NCBI RefSeq assembly: GCF_000003605.2
Contig: NW_003112484.1
Location: 196,209-227,460 of the forward strand
DNA: 31,252 nt
Source: Saccoglossus kowalevskii
Taxonomy: Eukaryota; Hemichordata; Enteropneusta; Harrimaniidae
Direction of reading: 5' to 3'
Shown here: piece after piece, positions 20,586 to 31,053 of the stretch
How the letters are laid out: each line of letters starts with the position of its first letter
How positions within the stretch are numbered: position 1 is the stretch's first letter
Notes under the pieces: generated by a model
Databases searched by the model: none
Told to the model about the DNA's origin: nothing
Seen by the model: the letters and a program-made list of their open reading frames with translations, nothing else
Made by a program: the position numbers and the translations under genes

Positions 20586-20637
20586 CATGACAGAAAATAT
20601 CTTCTGTTGAGATTTTGAGAAAGATTTTCTGTACTTG

Positions 20638-20651
20638 AGAGAGAGAGAGAG
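20638..20651. repeat. (GA)n microsatellite
   Basis: About seven GA units. A GAGA-type tract can also bind GAGA-factor-like proteins in some animals, with no evidence of that here. Confidence 0.8.
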
Positions 20652-21875
20652 CTGCAGCAGAATTTCATGTCCTTGGAATACAGAACTGGAAATGTGGTGC
20701 CCTAGTTCACAGGAATGACTTGGCCGCTGAAACGACCACCTGCTTCAGTTACCATTCATTTGCTTGGAGTTCTTAGACAAAAGCAGACAAGCACATGTAT
20801 TTGTCATGAAAAAGCCCAGACCCAGCCATCAACTTGGAAAAAGCAGACACCTGCTTAACAGACAGAGTACATACAAACTAATGTCATAGATGACAAAAAC
20901 TAGGGCAAATGTAAATTACACCGTCTTGTATTACTCTCTACTGCACTAATTGTTTATTTTACATACCACATTTTCTGTACCGGTACATGTCATGTCGCAA
21001 ACAATTTTTCCTTCCTTCAATGCATCATTTTTTAAATAAGTTCTTATACCTGTTGTTAAATTCCATGTAAATTAGTAAATAAACACAATAAATAGATGAA
21101 TGATGGAATAAATAAAAGAATTGAATAAATTAAAAAGAGATAGAATTTTATTTTATTGTTCTTCAGCATCATACATGCTCTTCCATTTTGTGTCGGGCCT
21201 CCCCAGCAAAATCAGGGACAGGTACATCATCTGCTACATCATATTTCGACCGCCATGCATTATTGGACAATGTCATTTATTGGCCCTAAAAATGTGAGAT
21301 ATTGCAACATCTCTGAGTTTCAATCAATCAAGAAGAGAGACTAATCTTACAGAATTTAACAGCACTCTTGCTAATACAGCAACCACCGCTGGTGATGCAA
21401 ACACAAATCCCAAAGCTAATCTCATTCACAAGACAGAAAAAAAACGAAAAAAAAAAATCCATCTGTATACATTTTGCAGATTTTTTTGTATTTTATGTAT
21501 TGCAAATTCATTTTTAATAATTTTGTATTAATTTTGTCATGATGACATTTTTAAAAAAAATAAATAAAAAAAACCTAATAATTCAGATATATTCTATGGA
21601 AGGTGACAGATGTTGACTTTGGTAACCAAAGGTTAAACAACCAATCTAATATGCCTGTATTGATAATTTCAGAATATATAAAAAAAAAAGCAAGAAAAGA
21701 GTAAAAACACGTGCTTCCAGGGCATGACAGAAATATGATTCTGTTTTCATAAATGTGAAAGTTGACAGACAAAGATAGATATCGGCAGATGGAGGAAGAT
21801 GATTTAGCGAATTAGATGACAGCAGAGGTACTTGAGAGTCCAGTGAGTAACAAAGTGGAAGCGATTACCATATTT

Positions 21876-21992
21876 GCGCTATTAGAAACGCATCTCCAAT
21901 AGAAACACCCATCAACCAAAGATTGCATTTAATTTACACCAAATCCTTAAAATAAACGTTATAGGCATATACGCATGTGCTACTAAAAGAGG
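21876..21992 (+). mobile_element. MITE-like element, copy B (opposite orientation to copy A)
   Basis: It starts GCGCTATTAGAAACGCAT and continues CTCCAATAGA, matching the reverse complement of copy A at 4313-4417. It ends CATGTGCTACTAAAAGAGG, against CGCTACTAATAGAGC in copy A. The ends are homologous while the middles are diverged. It is about 117 bp. Confidence 0.7.
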
Positions 21993-22459
21993 AAATGCGA
22001 TATACATCATTGGAAGTGAAGAATAAAATTCTACATGTATCTACGTAAGACATGTGCTAATTCCACCAGAAACACGCGATATCTGAAAATGGTGTTCATT
22101 TTGTCTGTCATTTGATTCAGGTAGATGCATTTCTGAGAGAGGAAATATCATTCATCATTAGGCCATGTATAACTCAAAATACGCCACAAGGTCTGTAGTA
22201 TGGCTTATTTTACACGTAATGCCTGTGGGGGAAACCAAAGCTTTGCCTCCATAATTGCCGCTGAAGCAACGACTTTCAAAATGACAAATCTCCATACAAG
22301 ATGAAGTCAACTTGAATATAAAAGAAAAGCTTGCCATAAATTTTGGGCATGATTACCAACATCTTTGATTTGAATACAAAACTAATCATCCTGCAGATGT
22401 ACACCTGTCAAATTTAAACAACAAGTGTTGAAGCATGTGAAAGATCACATTGCTAACAA

Positions 22460-22650
22460 ACAACACGGCTGCCAGTCAGCCATTTTTAATCAAATCGCAA
22501 TATAGACATCTACTCATTTATGACATATGTGCTAAACATCAATGAAAACGATACACAAGCCTCAGAGTAATATGGCCAAAAAGAAAGATGGCTGCCAGTC
22601 GGTCATCTTTGATCAGATTGTAAAATTGATCGAAAAATAACAAAGCGTAT
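22460..22650. repeat. Tandem fragment of a dispersed repeat (GGCTGCCAGTC units)
   Basis: GGCTGCCAGTCAGCCATTTT at 22467 and GGCTGCCAGTCGGTCATCTT at 22590 start two diverged units with a 123-bp period, each followed by TAATCAAATCG or TGATCAGATTG. A related block (GGCCGCCAGTCAGAATCAAA) lies near 25230, within the larger element there. Confidence 0.6.
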
Positions 22651-23474
22651 CGACGATACCACATTTTTGAAAAAAAAAACAGATGGCCTATTGCATGTAC
22701 ACATCCTCCCACCATGAAGTACTAAGCACATGCAAAGAATGAATGAATTCTGCCTGGAGGGTTCTGAAATTCGAGTCCAAATGGGCAGATGAATGGGGAC
22801 CAAATTATTTAATTGGAACTTCATTCAAACCCGGTCTATTTATTATTATTATTTATGATATACATGCGTCAAATATGTCACAAATTACTCGTATCAATTT
22901 TTACGTTTTACGTTATGAATGTTTTATAGTGTCAAGCTCAACTTGAATCTCAATGCTTGTCTAGATGCAAAATATAATCAACATTGACACTGCAAAGGAG
23001 AAGTAAGAATTATTTCACTTATACATTATTGATCTTGAAAATCATAAAAAAGGAATCGAAATTGAAAAAAGTATTTCATCTAAGTGAATGGTTGCATGAC
23101 ATATTAAAGTGATTGCATTTGATTAGCGTATAATTGCCATCCAATTGTTAAGTGAGTGAATTCACCCTATGTGTTTGGTCATTTGATGCATGAACCAGAT
23201 GATATGATATGTACGTGTATATAAATGCATAAAATCATACGTTCTTCAGTCATGGATGTAACACTGACGACACATCGACAAATTTTATTTATGTATAACT
23301 TTTATTTGACAATAGTCATCGCAAGGAGGTGAAATTGTTTAATAAACGTGGTTGGGTTGCGCTGCAAATGCACCACATACCGCATTTTATGTGTACGTTA
23401 TTTATTTTGAATACTGGAAGTCCAGAATAGATGTATTTAGACATCATGTCTCTCATGACCGATCGTACGATTCA

Positions 23475-23497
23475 GTCACATGACTTATTTAGCCAAT
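23475..23497. promoter_or_regulatory. Single-copy E-box/CCAAT pair
   Basis: GTCACATGAC and CCAAT lie 8 bp apart. This is the same arrangement, read on the other strand, as in the 17752-17970 minisatellite, where the spacing is 9 bp. The sequence between the motifs is different, so this is not simply a stray repeat unit. Confidence 0.4.
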
Positions 23498-24019
23498 CAA
23501 ACCTAAGAATAAATAACGATGAATCTATTTCAAATCTAACCGATCTGGAAAATGAAAGTGTAGAGACAGTTACAAAGAGTATAAAATGAATATTATGTTG
23601 AATGAATATAAATAAAATATGAATAAATTAAAAAATAACTAAACACTATGAACATTTGTATTTTTCACTTGCTTGACAAAACATACTTCAGTGGCATCAT
23701 GTGATCATGGTATAAAAACCAGAATGCGATGTGGGCAGTGATAGTACATCAGTTTTAAAAATATAACTTTTTGTTTAATAGGATGGTATGAAAATTACTG
23801 TTCTCTTTTGTAGGACACAGACAGAGCAATTAAACTGCGAAGAATACTTATTTAAACTATCCTTGAAAACAGATAATCCTTTTCTCCTCTACCAGTAATA
23901 ATGTTTTTATTGTATAAAAAAAAAATAATCCCCCTCTACAAACAAAAAGTAAGAACAGACAGAACCTGTGCAAGGTGACTAAATGACAAACCAGGAATAT
24001 AATCAATATTGAAAAATTA

Positions 24020-24244
24020 CTGTAAGGTAATTAATTTTCACTATTTTGGCCAAATGGAAGAATCAGTGAAAATAAAATCCAGTGGAATAACCCTTTTTTC
24101 CTATATTTTACATTCAACTCATCAAAAATAAATTTGATACAAAACAGACAAAAAAAGACAATGAAAATTAATTAACTGAAATATTTCAAGAATTTTGCAG
24201 TGAAAACAAATGGAAATCGTGAAAAATAAGCCTTAATAATACAG
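24020..24244 (+). mobile_element. Terminal-inverted-repeat element, copy 3 (diverged)
   Basis: It starts after TA with CTGTAAGGTAATTAATTTTC. It shares with copy 1 an internal block of the form GTGAAAATAAAATCCAGYG followed by TTTTTTCCTATATTT and then AACTCATCAAAAAT. It ends GCCTTAATAATACAG. Flanking TA is intact only on the left. Confidence 0.6.
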
Positions 24245-24525
24245 ATATTACGGTGATTGGAATCGGTCATTGCGACAACATGCCTTCAGGTGTGGTTGTT
24301 ATATACCATTGATTTATGGTGTTATTTTCAAACCAAGTGCTATCTTTTTCCAGACACTATTCATAAATCTGTCTGGGTTCTGTAATCCATACAAATGGTA
24401 ATGTCAAGTGTGAAAGAGTCCAGTAACCATGATAGGACAGTCTGTGCTCAGACTGTTTAATGATTACTTATCTTTTGACTGTGTTGAAATAACCAGACAC
24501 AGACAGTACGCAAACAAAGACAAGA

Positions 24526-24535
24526 GGGGGGGGGG
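24526..24535. repeat. G10 homopolymer
   Basis: A run of 10 G followed by AAGGGAGAG. Instability-prone. Confidence 0.85.
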
Positions 24536-24616
24536 AAGGGAGAGAAAAAAAAAGTTAATATTGAATTTCAAACTGTATATGCGTAGGAGTGCAACATCAA
24601 AATGGCAATCAATGCT

Positions 24617-24630
24617 GTTGTCATGGCAAC
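24617..24630. promoter_or_regulatory. RFX X-box-like palindrome
   Basis: GTTGTC-AT-GGCAAC has a perfect right half and one mismatch in the left half of the X-box consensus. Confidence 0.38.
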
Positions 24631-24705
24631 TATAGATGATGAAGCACGTGTTCTCGGTAAGTGAAACGCAGTCTTGAAAGCAATGGGAGCTGCTACGCCT
24701 TAGAT

Positions 24706-24785
24706 CCTCAAGACATGTACACCCAATCCATCCTCAAGACATGTACACCCAATCCATCCTCAAGACATGTACACCCAATCCATCC
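24706..24785. repeat. 26-bp minisatellite, three copies
   Basis: CCTCAAGACATGTACACCCA plus ATCCAT repeats at 24706, 24732 and 24758 without substitutions in the complete units. Because 26 is not a multiple of three, it opens two overlapping spurious frames. Confidence 0.9.
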
Positions 24786-25216
24786 AACAATCTATACCTG
24801 TACTCAATCCACATCTCCATTCCATTTTGTTTTCAAGGAGAAAGCAAAGTATGGCTTCCAAGGAATGCAGATTTACAATATATTAATAATAATAATGATA
24901 TAATAATTGATCGTCTACATCGTCACGATGGCTAAACTAACCTAAATTAATACACTAAACACTGCACAAAGAAATATCATCTCATCGTATACACTGATAT
25001 TTCACTCATATATTATACCTAATAAATAAATTATACAAGTCATTGTCAACGCCATTTTGCGTTTGTATTCTGAATTCTGATTTGAGGGAGGGGAAAGGAT
25101 GTGGAGAAAAAGCCATGGAAACAAAAAAAAAGAAAGACAAATTGGCAGCAATATGAAACCCATTTTGTCTTGCCTTTAAGCAAAATTTAATTAAACAAAA
25201 TCAATCAAATAGTGTC

Positions 25217-25840
25217 AGACAAATGAACATGGCCGCCAGTCAGAATCAAATTATAAAATAACGAGTGCATAGAAAACAAATTATGTTTCAAATTTTGACG
25301 AATTTCAGTTGATTAAATTTAAACCAGCAACCTGGGTGATGTCATCAATATCAAGTTTGACGACATGTTGAAATATATTTTTTTTTTAATGAAGACTATA
25401 ACCACCAGATAAACAAAGGTGAATGAAAAAGAAACACAAATCGACATACATATGTCCTTGTACCAACTTTAAACAAAATTGGCCTGGCATGTATGAGAAA
25501 TGGTTAACGACACAATTAAAACCAATATTAAGCCATTTTTAATCGCATTTAAAAATAAAAAAAAACAAAAAAAAACCTGCAATGCATCAGTAATGCACAA
25601 TGTGTGATTTTAATGACAAGTTTGACGAAAATAACGTTGATGTCATGATGAAATGACACCATGAGATATTGCGATTTGAAGAACAACATGCTTATGTATA
25701 TCATTATATTTTGACTTTGTACCAACTTAGAACAAAATCGGTTAAGGCATGTCTGAGAATGATGCTGAACACACGTAAGCAGACAAATAAAGTTGACGCT
25801 GATGACTGACAATCACTTCATCGACAGCAGAGCTAAAAAT
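25217..25840 (+). mobile_element. Second pearl/Helentron-like element with a two-unit tandem core of about 259 bp
   Basis: GTACCAACTTTAAACAAAAT (25460) and GTACCAACTTAGAACAAAAT (25719) mark two diverged units, each followed by a CATGT(A/C)TGAGAA block. The 3' end carries a stem-loop (GCTGATGA at 25798 pairing with TCAT...CAGC) and the tail CGACAGCAGAGCTAAAAATAGG. This is nearly the same tail as the 7167-7800 element (CGACAGTGGAGCTAAAAACAGG). Both also share GACAATCACT about 10-30 bp before it. The left boundary is approximate. Confidence 0.55.
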
Positions 25841-25964
25841 AGGCTTTTATAATGTAAATTTCAATAGAAAACAAAAGAGAGATCACGAGTGCGCACACAA
25901 CAGTCAATGGCGTATATAGCATGGCAAGATATGCCGACTTATAAAGAATGAAGGTGATTTGTAC

Positions 25965-26090
25965 TGCAATGACACTCCACTGGAGAAGAAAAGTGCTCAC
26001 AATGACACTAGAGACCAGCGAAGTGACCGCAATGACACTAGAGACCAGCGAAGTGACACTGGAAACCAGCGAAATGACCGCAATGACATG
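25965..26090. repeat. 30-bp minisatellite, about four units
   Basis: AATGACACTAGAGACCAGCG plus AAGTGACCGC occurs exactly at 26001 and 26031. More diverged units lie on both sides (ATGACACTCCACTGGAG, ACTGGAAACCAGCGAAATGACCGC). Confidence 0.8.
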
Positions 26091-26504
26091 AAACGAAAGT
26101 GATGCAAATAGAAAGCTTTGATGAAAATGTTGTTCCTATAGCTTCCATTGATGATGGACCCAGTCACTTGATGTCATCCACTGAAGCAAGCAAATACAAT
26201 GAGCAGCAAATTATATTCCATCCAATGGCAAGGATTTTCGTCTGCTTTAATAACACCGTTTACTTGAAACGTGCTGCGAAATTCAAAACCCCCCAAACAC
26301 ATTATTTCATATAGAACACATTGCCCCTAAAATCACTCGTGAAATATATAAAAATTAAATAATTAATAAATTAAGCAAAGTATTGATTAAACGACTGTAA
26401 ACTGACGAGGTAACTGAAATACAATCACTGTAGAATGAATTGCAGACAACAATAAAATTCTGGCTGCCAATTTGAACCGAATCTGCAAACAAAATGATGT
26501 TGGT

Positions 26505-26522
26505 GGGGTGGGGTGGGGTGGG
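26505..26522 (+). other. G-quadruplex motif
   Basis: Four G runs of 4, 4, 4 and 3 separated by single T bases, with GGG and GGGG runs continuing downstream to 26538. Confidence 0.7.
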
Positions 26523-26874
26523 AATGTTGGGTTAGGGGTCCCCTCTCCCACTCGTGATACTGCATAAAAGGAATGACATTGGTTTTTTTGTTTGGTTTTT
26601 TTACTAAATAACATATCCTGATAGGTAAATGTCCCAGTATTGCAAGAATTTCCATTACAGTTTCAAACTACTGGCAAGAGATGTTGCTTAGTTTAAATAT
26701 AAATTGAAAAAAAAAGGACCGTAATCTTTTAGTATTACTTGTATCGCTAACTGAACAAATAATAATAAAGGCTAAAAAAAATATCTTCTAGAAAAATATA
26801 AATGAATAAAAATGCTTCTTATCTTTCATTGTTATGCATATATGTTTGCGTTATACTATTTTGAGAGGAAGAGA

Positions 26875-26895
26875 GGGGAGAGGGAGGGGGCGGGG
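26875..26895 (+). other. G-quadruplex motif
   Basis: G runs of 4, 3, 5 and 4 with loops AGA, A and C. The remainder of 26100-29690 shows low-complexity intron, poly-A tracts and no supported gene. Confidence 0.65.
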
Positions 26896-27691
26896 ATTTG
26901 TTAATAAACATATAAATCAGTATTTTAAGATTAACTACCGGGTACATTTTATTTTAAAAAAGAATATAAAATGTGTTGTGCTTTTTAATCCTTCATTGTA
27001 TGTGCCTTGACACAATAAAAATAAGTCAGACAGTTGTCTAAAAATCCCAGCCACTCGTCAATAAATCAAACTAAAATAGATTCACCCTACATTTGAATTT
27101 CACATAAGGGGTGGCCTATTAGAACTTAGAGGGAGTTTGCAGAAAAACTGCAAAAAAATGTATTTGATGTACCGGGGGTAATTCTTTTATTTCCTCTGTG
27201 TGTAATATTTTTCTCCTAAGAAATATACGTGTAGAATTTTTTCATTTCCATGATTTTCTCCTTTTTAAAAAAAAAATTCTGCCTCTCCGTGTTTTTAATG
27301 GTGCACCCTTAAACAGACAGTTTAGGACACCAGACACAGACTACTTTAGAATGAATATGCAGGTTTATAGTCAATACTTTTGATATCAGATCTCAATACA
27401 GTATGGTGCTTTTACTTGATACAAAAGAAGTTGACACACCTGCTTTAAAAAAAAAAAAAAAAAGGATTTTAAATGATGAGTCACTAACCGACCTGATTTT
27501 TGGGAGCTGTAACCCACTTTCAATGTCAACTCTATTCTCCCAGATAAAGTACCCAAAAAACACATTAACACATGGCTATTAATCAAATACACTATCATGC
27601 ATGCCACACAACCATATCTCAATGGAAAAGTGGCAAACCAACATCGTCAACAGTTTAAACACATCAACCACCACATTACAGTTGAACTTGC

Positions 27692-27729
27692 AAAAAAAAA
27701 AAAAAAAAAAAAAAAATAAAAAAAAAAAA
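27692..27729. repeat. A-rich tract (A25-T-A12)
   Basis: The longest homopolymer in the window. There is no SINE-like body or target duplication beside it that would mark a retroposed copy. Confidence 0.85.
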
Positions 27730-28668
27730 TATTTGCCTACACTGGTCTGAACAAGTTTTAAACAGACGAGCAATTTTCAGGAGACTGTAAATTTAAAATC
27801 AGACATGGTGTCATATGCACACTTCAAATGTAGGTCATGTTCTTGTTTCACAGTCTGCACGTCACCACTGTCTGGTTAATAAAAAAAAGTGGGTCGGATT
27901 TTATTTGACTAGCATAAAGGTGACATTGAAATCTTTCCATACAGACACCCCTATCAACACACCAGACAGCTATTAAAGTAGGGAACAAATAAAACCCATG
28001 GTAGAATGAGACAGCTGGGCTTACTCGTATTAATGAATAACAACAAGTAGGGCAAGTTCATCGGCTGTCTGCCAAATTGATGTTTTTTATGTCATTGACG
28101 TTACCTACTGTATGTATATGTACGTTTGTTTTCTATTCTCTCCTCCACAATATATTTCTACCTTGCAGCTCAAATTTAAAAAAAGCTGTAATTAACTGAT
28201 AATTAATCAATGCATGGTAAAAAAGGTATAAAGAAAGCCCACAGATGAAATCTCTATCAAAACCATCCTCTTAATAGCTTATGTCTCCACCACTAACGAA
28301 AAGCTACCCATGCTTTTCACCGTTACCCACAGTTCAATGTGATTTTAACTACCATATGTCACCAGAGAATCTTAGTCTTATTAATTCTGAGAATGTAGAT
28401 TTTAAACTTTATTTTATTTTATGTTATTTCTTTCTAAATATGATGATTTTTATGTTAAGAGAAGCCATAATTTTTGGGAACAATTTCCTCAAAGAAGACA
28501 ATTTATGCTCATGATTTTGATTTTTTGGCACATTTTTATGAATTTTCTTTGTTATTTTTTACCAAATGACATTATTTCCCATGCCTACAAAAGTATGCCT
28601 GTTGAAAGTCTTCGACGTTTGAAGAGAGAAAGTAGAAATTAATTTCCATAATAGCTACTCAATGCATG

Positions 28669-28705
28669 ATCTGGACCATGGTTTTGCCACATAGTGGGTC
28701 CAGAT
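28669..28705. repeat. Short inverted repeat
   Basis: ATCTGGACC and GGTCCAGAT are perfect 9-bp arms with a 19-nt loop. Confidence 0.6.
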
Positions 28706-28846
28706 TATTCCTATTGCTCTGCCGGAATACACTTCATCTTAGGGTCTGATACTGGCACAGTCTTGCATAACTGATAGACAAATCATAGAACCATTCCAGA
28801 CCTATAATGCAGCGAAACCAGGCCCTGGGAACAGTGGTTACCACAT

Positions 28847-28860
28847 GGTACCATGACAAC
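28847..28860. promoter_or_regulatory. Weak RFX X-box-like site
   Basis: GGTACC-AT-GACAAC has correct spacing and palindromic arrangement but two deviations from consensus. Confidence 0.25.
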
Positions 28861-29697
28861 ATAACAATGGTGTCTAGGATCATGATCTCCATAAATCCAA
28901 GACGACGCCCGATACATCGGCATTGATACCAACATATTATTATTAGTTGTGAAATACATAAACACAGTAACATGAATCTGATTCTTTCATTCCTTATTAC
29001 AAATAATAATTTTTATAAATATCAACCCGATGCGTAAATATCTGTTGATGATGCAAGAAATTTGATATTACATTTCAAGCATGTACTCGAACATTGAAAT
29101 AACGATCGGCAATCACACACCTCACCACCACCCCACCCATGTTCACGAAACTACAAGTTTCTACCAATTGTATATTTTGAAGGTTTTTTGAGTAATTTAA
29201 TAATCAGCTGCAAAAATCTTAAGAAAAACGTCTCGAATACATATATGGAATTTCCACCATTCAAAAAATAGAAGACACATAAAAAAAAGAAGCATTTGAC
29301 ACCATTATAAAATGATATTACAAGCACAAAGTAACAGAACTCTACACAATGTATTGTACAAGTTTAAACAGAGTGCAAATCCATTTGTAGGGCAGACGAC
29401 TGTCTGATGGCCATGCAAATGCGGAATCAGATGTAGGACAAATTCAACCTCATTTAACCACTCGCATACTAATTAGCCGAACAACTTAACAGTGAATGAA
29501 CAGCAGCATGCCAAATAAGAAAAAACAAATTTACAGATTAAATTAGATGTCACATTGAGAATTCTATTTAATATTTGGTGTTTTATATTTGCAGCTGTCA
29601 TATTATTGAGTTTTTTAAAAAAATTTGTTATATTGTTATTTCAGTATATTCTATATTACTCTGGCAATTTTTTTTGCTCTTTGATCAATTACACTAA

Positions 29698-29739
29698 CCC
29701 CCACCCCACTCCGCAGTTCCTCCACCCCACCCCCAACCC
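29698..29739 (-). other. C-rich tract, potential minus-strand G-quadruplex
   Basis: Two C-run clusters (5 and 4; then 4, 5 and 3) separated by 17 bp. A quadruplex on the minus strand would need one long loop, so this is weaker than the plus-strand examples. Confidence 0.45.
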
Positions 29740-29955
29740 TTTCCTGACTACACTTTAAAAACATATATAGCTGCAAGAACTGTAACAGAAATAGTGTTTT
29801 TTTTTTTTAAACACTGAGACTTTATTAGCACGATTACTACAAAACCACCAAATATTGATGAAGAACTTCACCTCAAGAAAGTATGTTTTCCACCTTATGA
29901 GGGCGCTGTTCAATATAACGATACCTCTCACGATGGAAAAAGATTTCAATTCTTG

Positions 29956-29969
29956 CCTACAGAGGGCGC
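29956..29969 (+). promoter_or_regulatory. CTCF-like core motif
   Basis: CCTACAGAGGGCGC fits CCASYAGRKGGCRS at 12 of 14 positions. A partial version in the same orientation (GAGGGCGCT) lies 62 bp to the left at 29899-29907. Confidence 0.4.
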
Positions 29970-30635
29970 TTGCACACAAGACATCTTGCCGTTGAATTTG
30001 GTGACACACTTTGCCTAGACATAGGTCGTCAACCCCAACACAATCCTGTCTGTTCCATTGTTGCAATAAAAAATCTATATCCAAGTGATCGTTAGTATCG
30101 TCATGGAGACATTTCATTAGATTACACAACCAATCAATAGGCTGTTTTTATTTTCTCCGCTGAAAGCCTTACCTACATCGTGCTTACGAAAGGAGACAAA
30201 ATAAAAGGAAGTCAAGACTGATCTATTTTTAGTAGAGGACTAAGGAGGAAAAATGTACAATCGTCCATTTGTAAATTAAAGTAGGGCCAACAAATAAGAC
30301 AAAGGCACAAGCATGAAGCCAGACACTTTTTGAAACATTTCCAGCAAGTTAAAGGGTTCGTTTACAAACATGACCAAAATACTAAATCATTGTCATTGTC
30401 TGTCTGACAACATTTTAAATTTGTTTCATCTCCTGGGCACACTTGACTTTGAAAAAAAAATTGCTTTTTTTTTATCAGGGCCGATCACATACAGGAAGGG
30501 ACACAAACAATTAAGAAAATAATTTGTGACGAAATGTTCAACTGGAACGGCAAATTCACAAATTAGTATTCATGTCACATTTGGCTCATCTATTACACTG
30601 CTAAAGCACTACGCAACGCAACGAGACAGTATCCT

Positions 30636-30648
30636 TGACCTGTGACCC
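30636..30648 (-). promoter_or_regulatory. Nuclear-receptor DR1 element with a DR0-like extension
   Basis: On the minus strand, GGGTCA-C-AGGTCA (a DR1) is followed directly by AGGATA. AGGTCA-AGGATA is therefore two bases from the GCNF DR0 consensus AGGTCAAGGTCA. Function is inferred. Confidence 0.4.
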
Positions 30649-31042
30649 CCTTATGCAAGTAAAGCCAGACAACGGCTGGTTTTGACGTATACTATTATGC
30701 ATATGCCAAAGCTAATGGCGTCAGTTTCATAATTTTATCTGGTTCAATGCAATATTAAACTCCGGCTAAGTTCACTGATAAGAACATTTAAGTAGAAGGC
30801 CAGACCAGCCAAATGCAATGGAGCGTTGAACCAACATTCAAAAAAAAAAAAATCTGTAAGCCAACAACAAGCCTACATACAACAAAGAAAAGTAATTCTT
30901 CATTTTTAGTTTTTCACTTTTCAGTTGCCTTGACCAGACGTTATAATTAAGGCTTGATAAATCATGTCAGTAAAGACAGTGCGTGTCAATATCACCGAAA
31001 AATTTAGCATCGTCATAGTAAAACGGTACCATGATATACGAC

Positions 31043-31053
31043 AAAATGGCGGC
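31043..31053 (+). promoter_or_regulatory. YY1-like motif
   Basis: AAAATGGCGGC is a full match to the known YY1 consensus. It also opens a short plus-strand frame (MAAMVQCHDVTLTQTK) with no strong donor, so a regulatory reading is preferred. The rest of 30140-31252 shows nothing else I can support. Confidence 0.4.

Noticed and set aside
24661-24935. Two overlapping frames encoding repeated MYTQSILKTC/HVHPIHP-type peptides
   Set aside because: They are products of the 26-bp tandem repeat, whose unit is not a multiple of three.
26099-26314. 71-codon plus-strand frame with fairly protein-like composition after the 30-bp minisatellite
   Set aside because: No family recognised, no good initiation context, and no splice support. 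It could be a relic of a transposon gene, but nothing shows it.
27692-27729. Long poly-A as the tail of a retroposed SINE or processed pseudogene
   Set aside because: No target duplication, no tRNA-like promoter boxes and no gene-like body next to it.
29755-30129. 124-codon minus-strand open frame
   Set aside because: It matches no family I know. It ends in poly-lysine from a homopolymer, and its composition is explained by non-coding GAGGGCGC motifs on the other strand. The length is compatible with chance.
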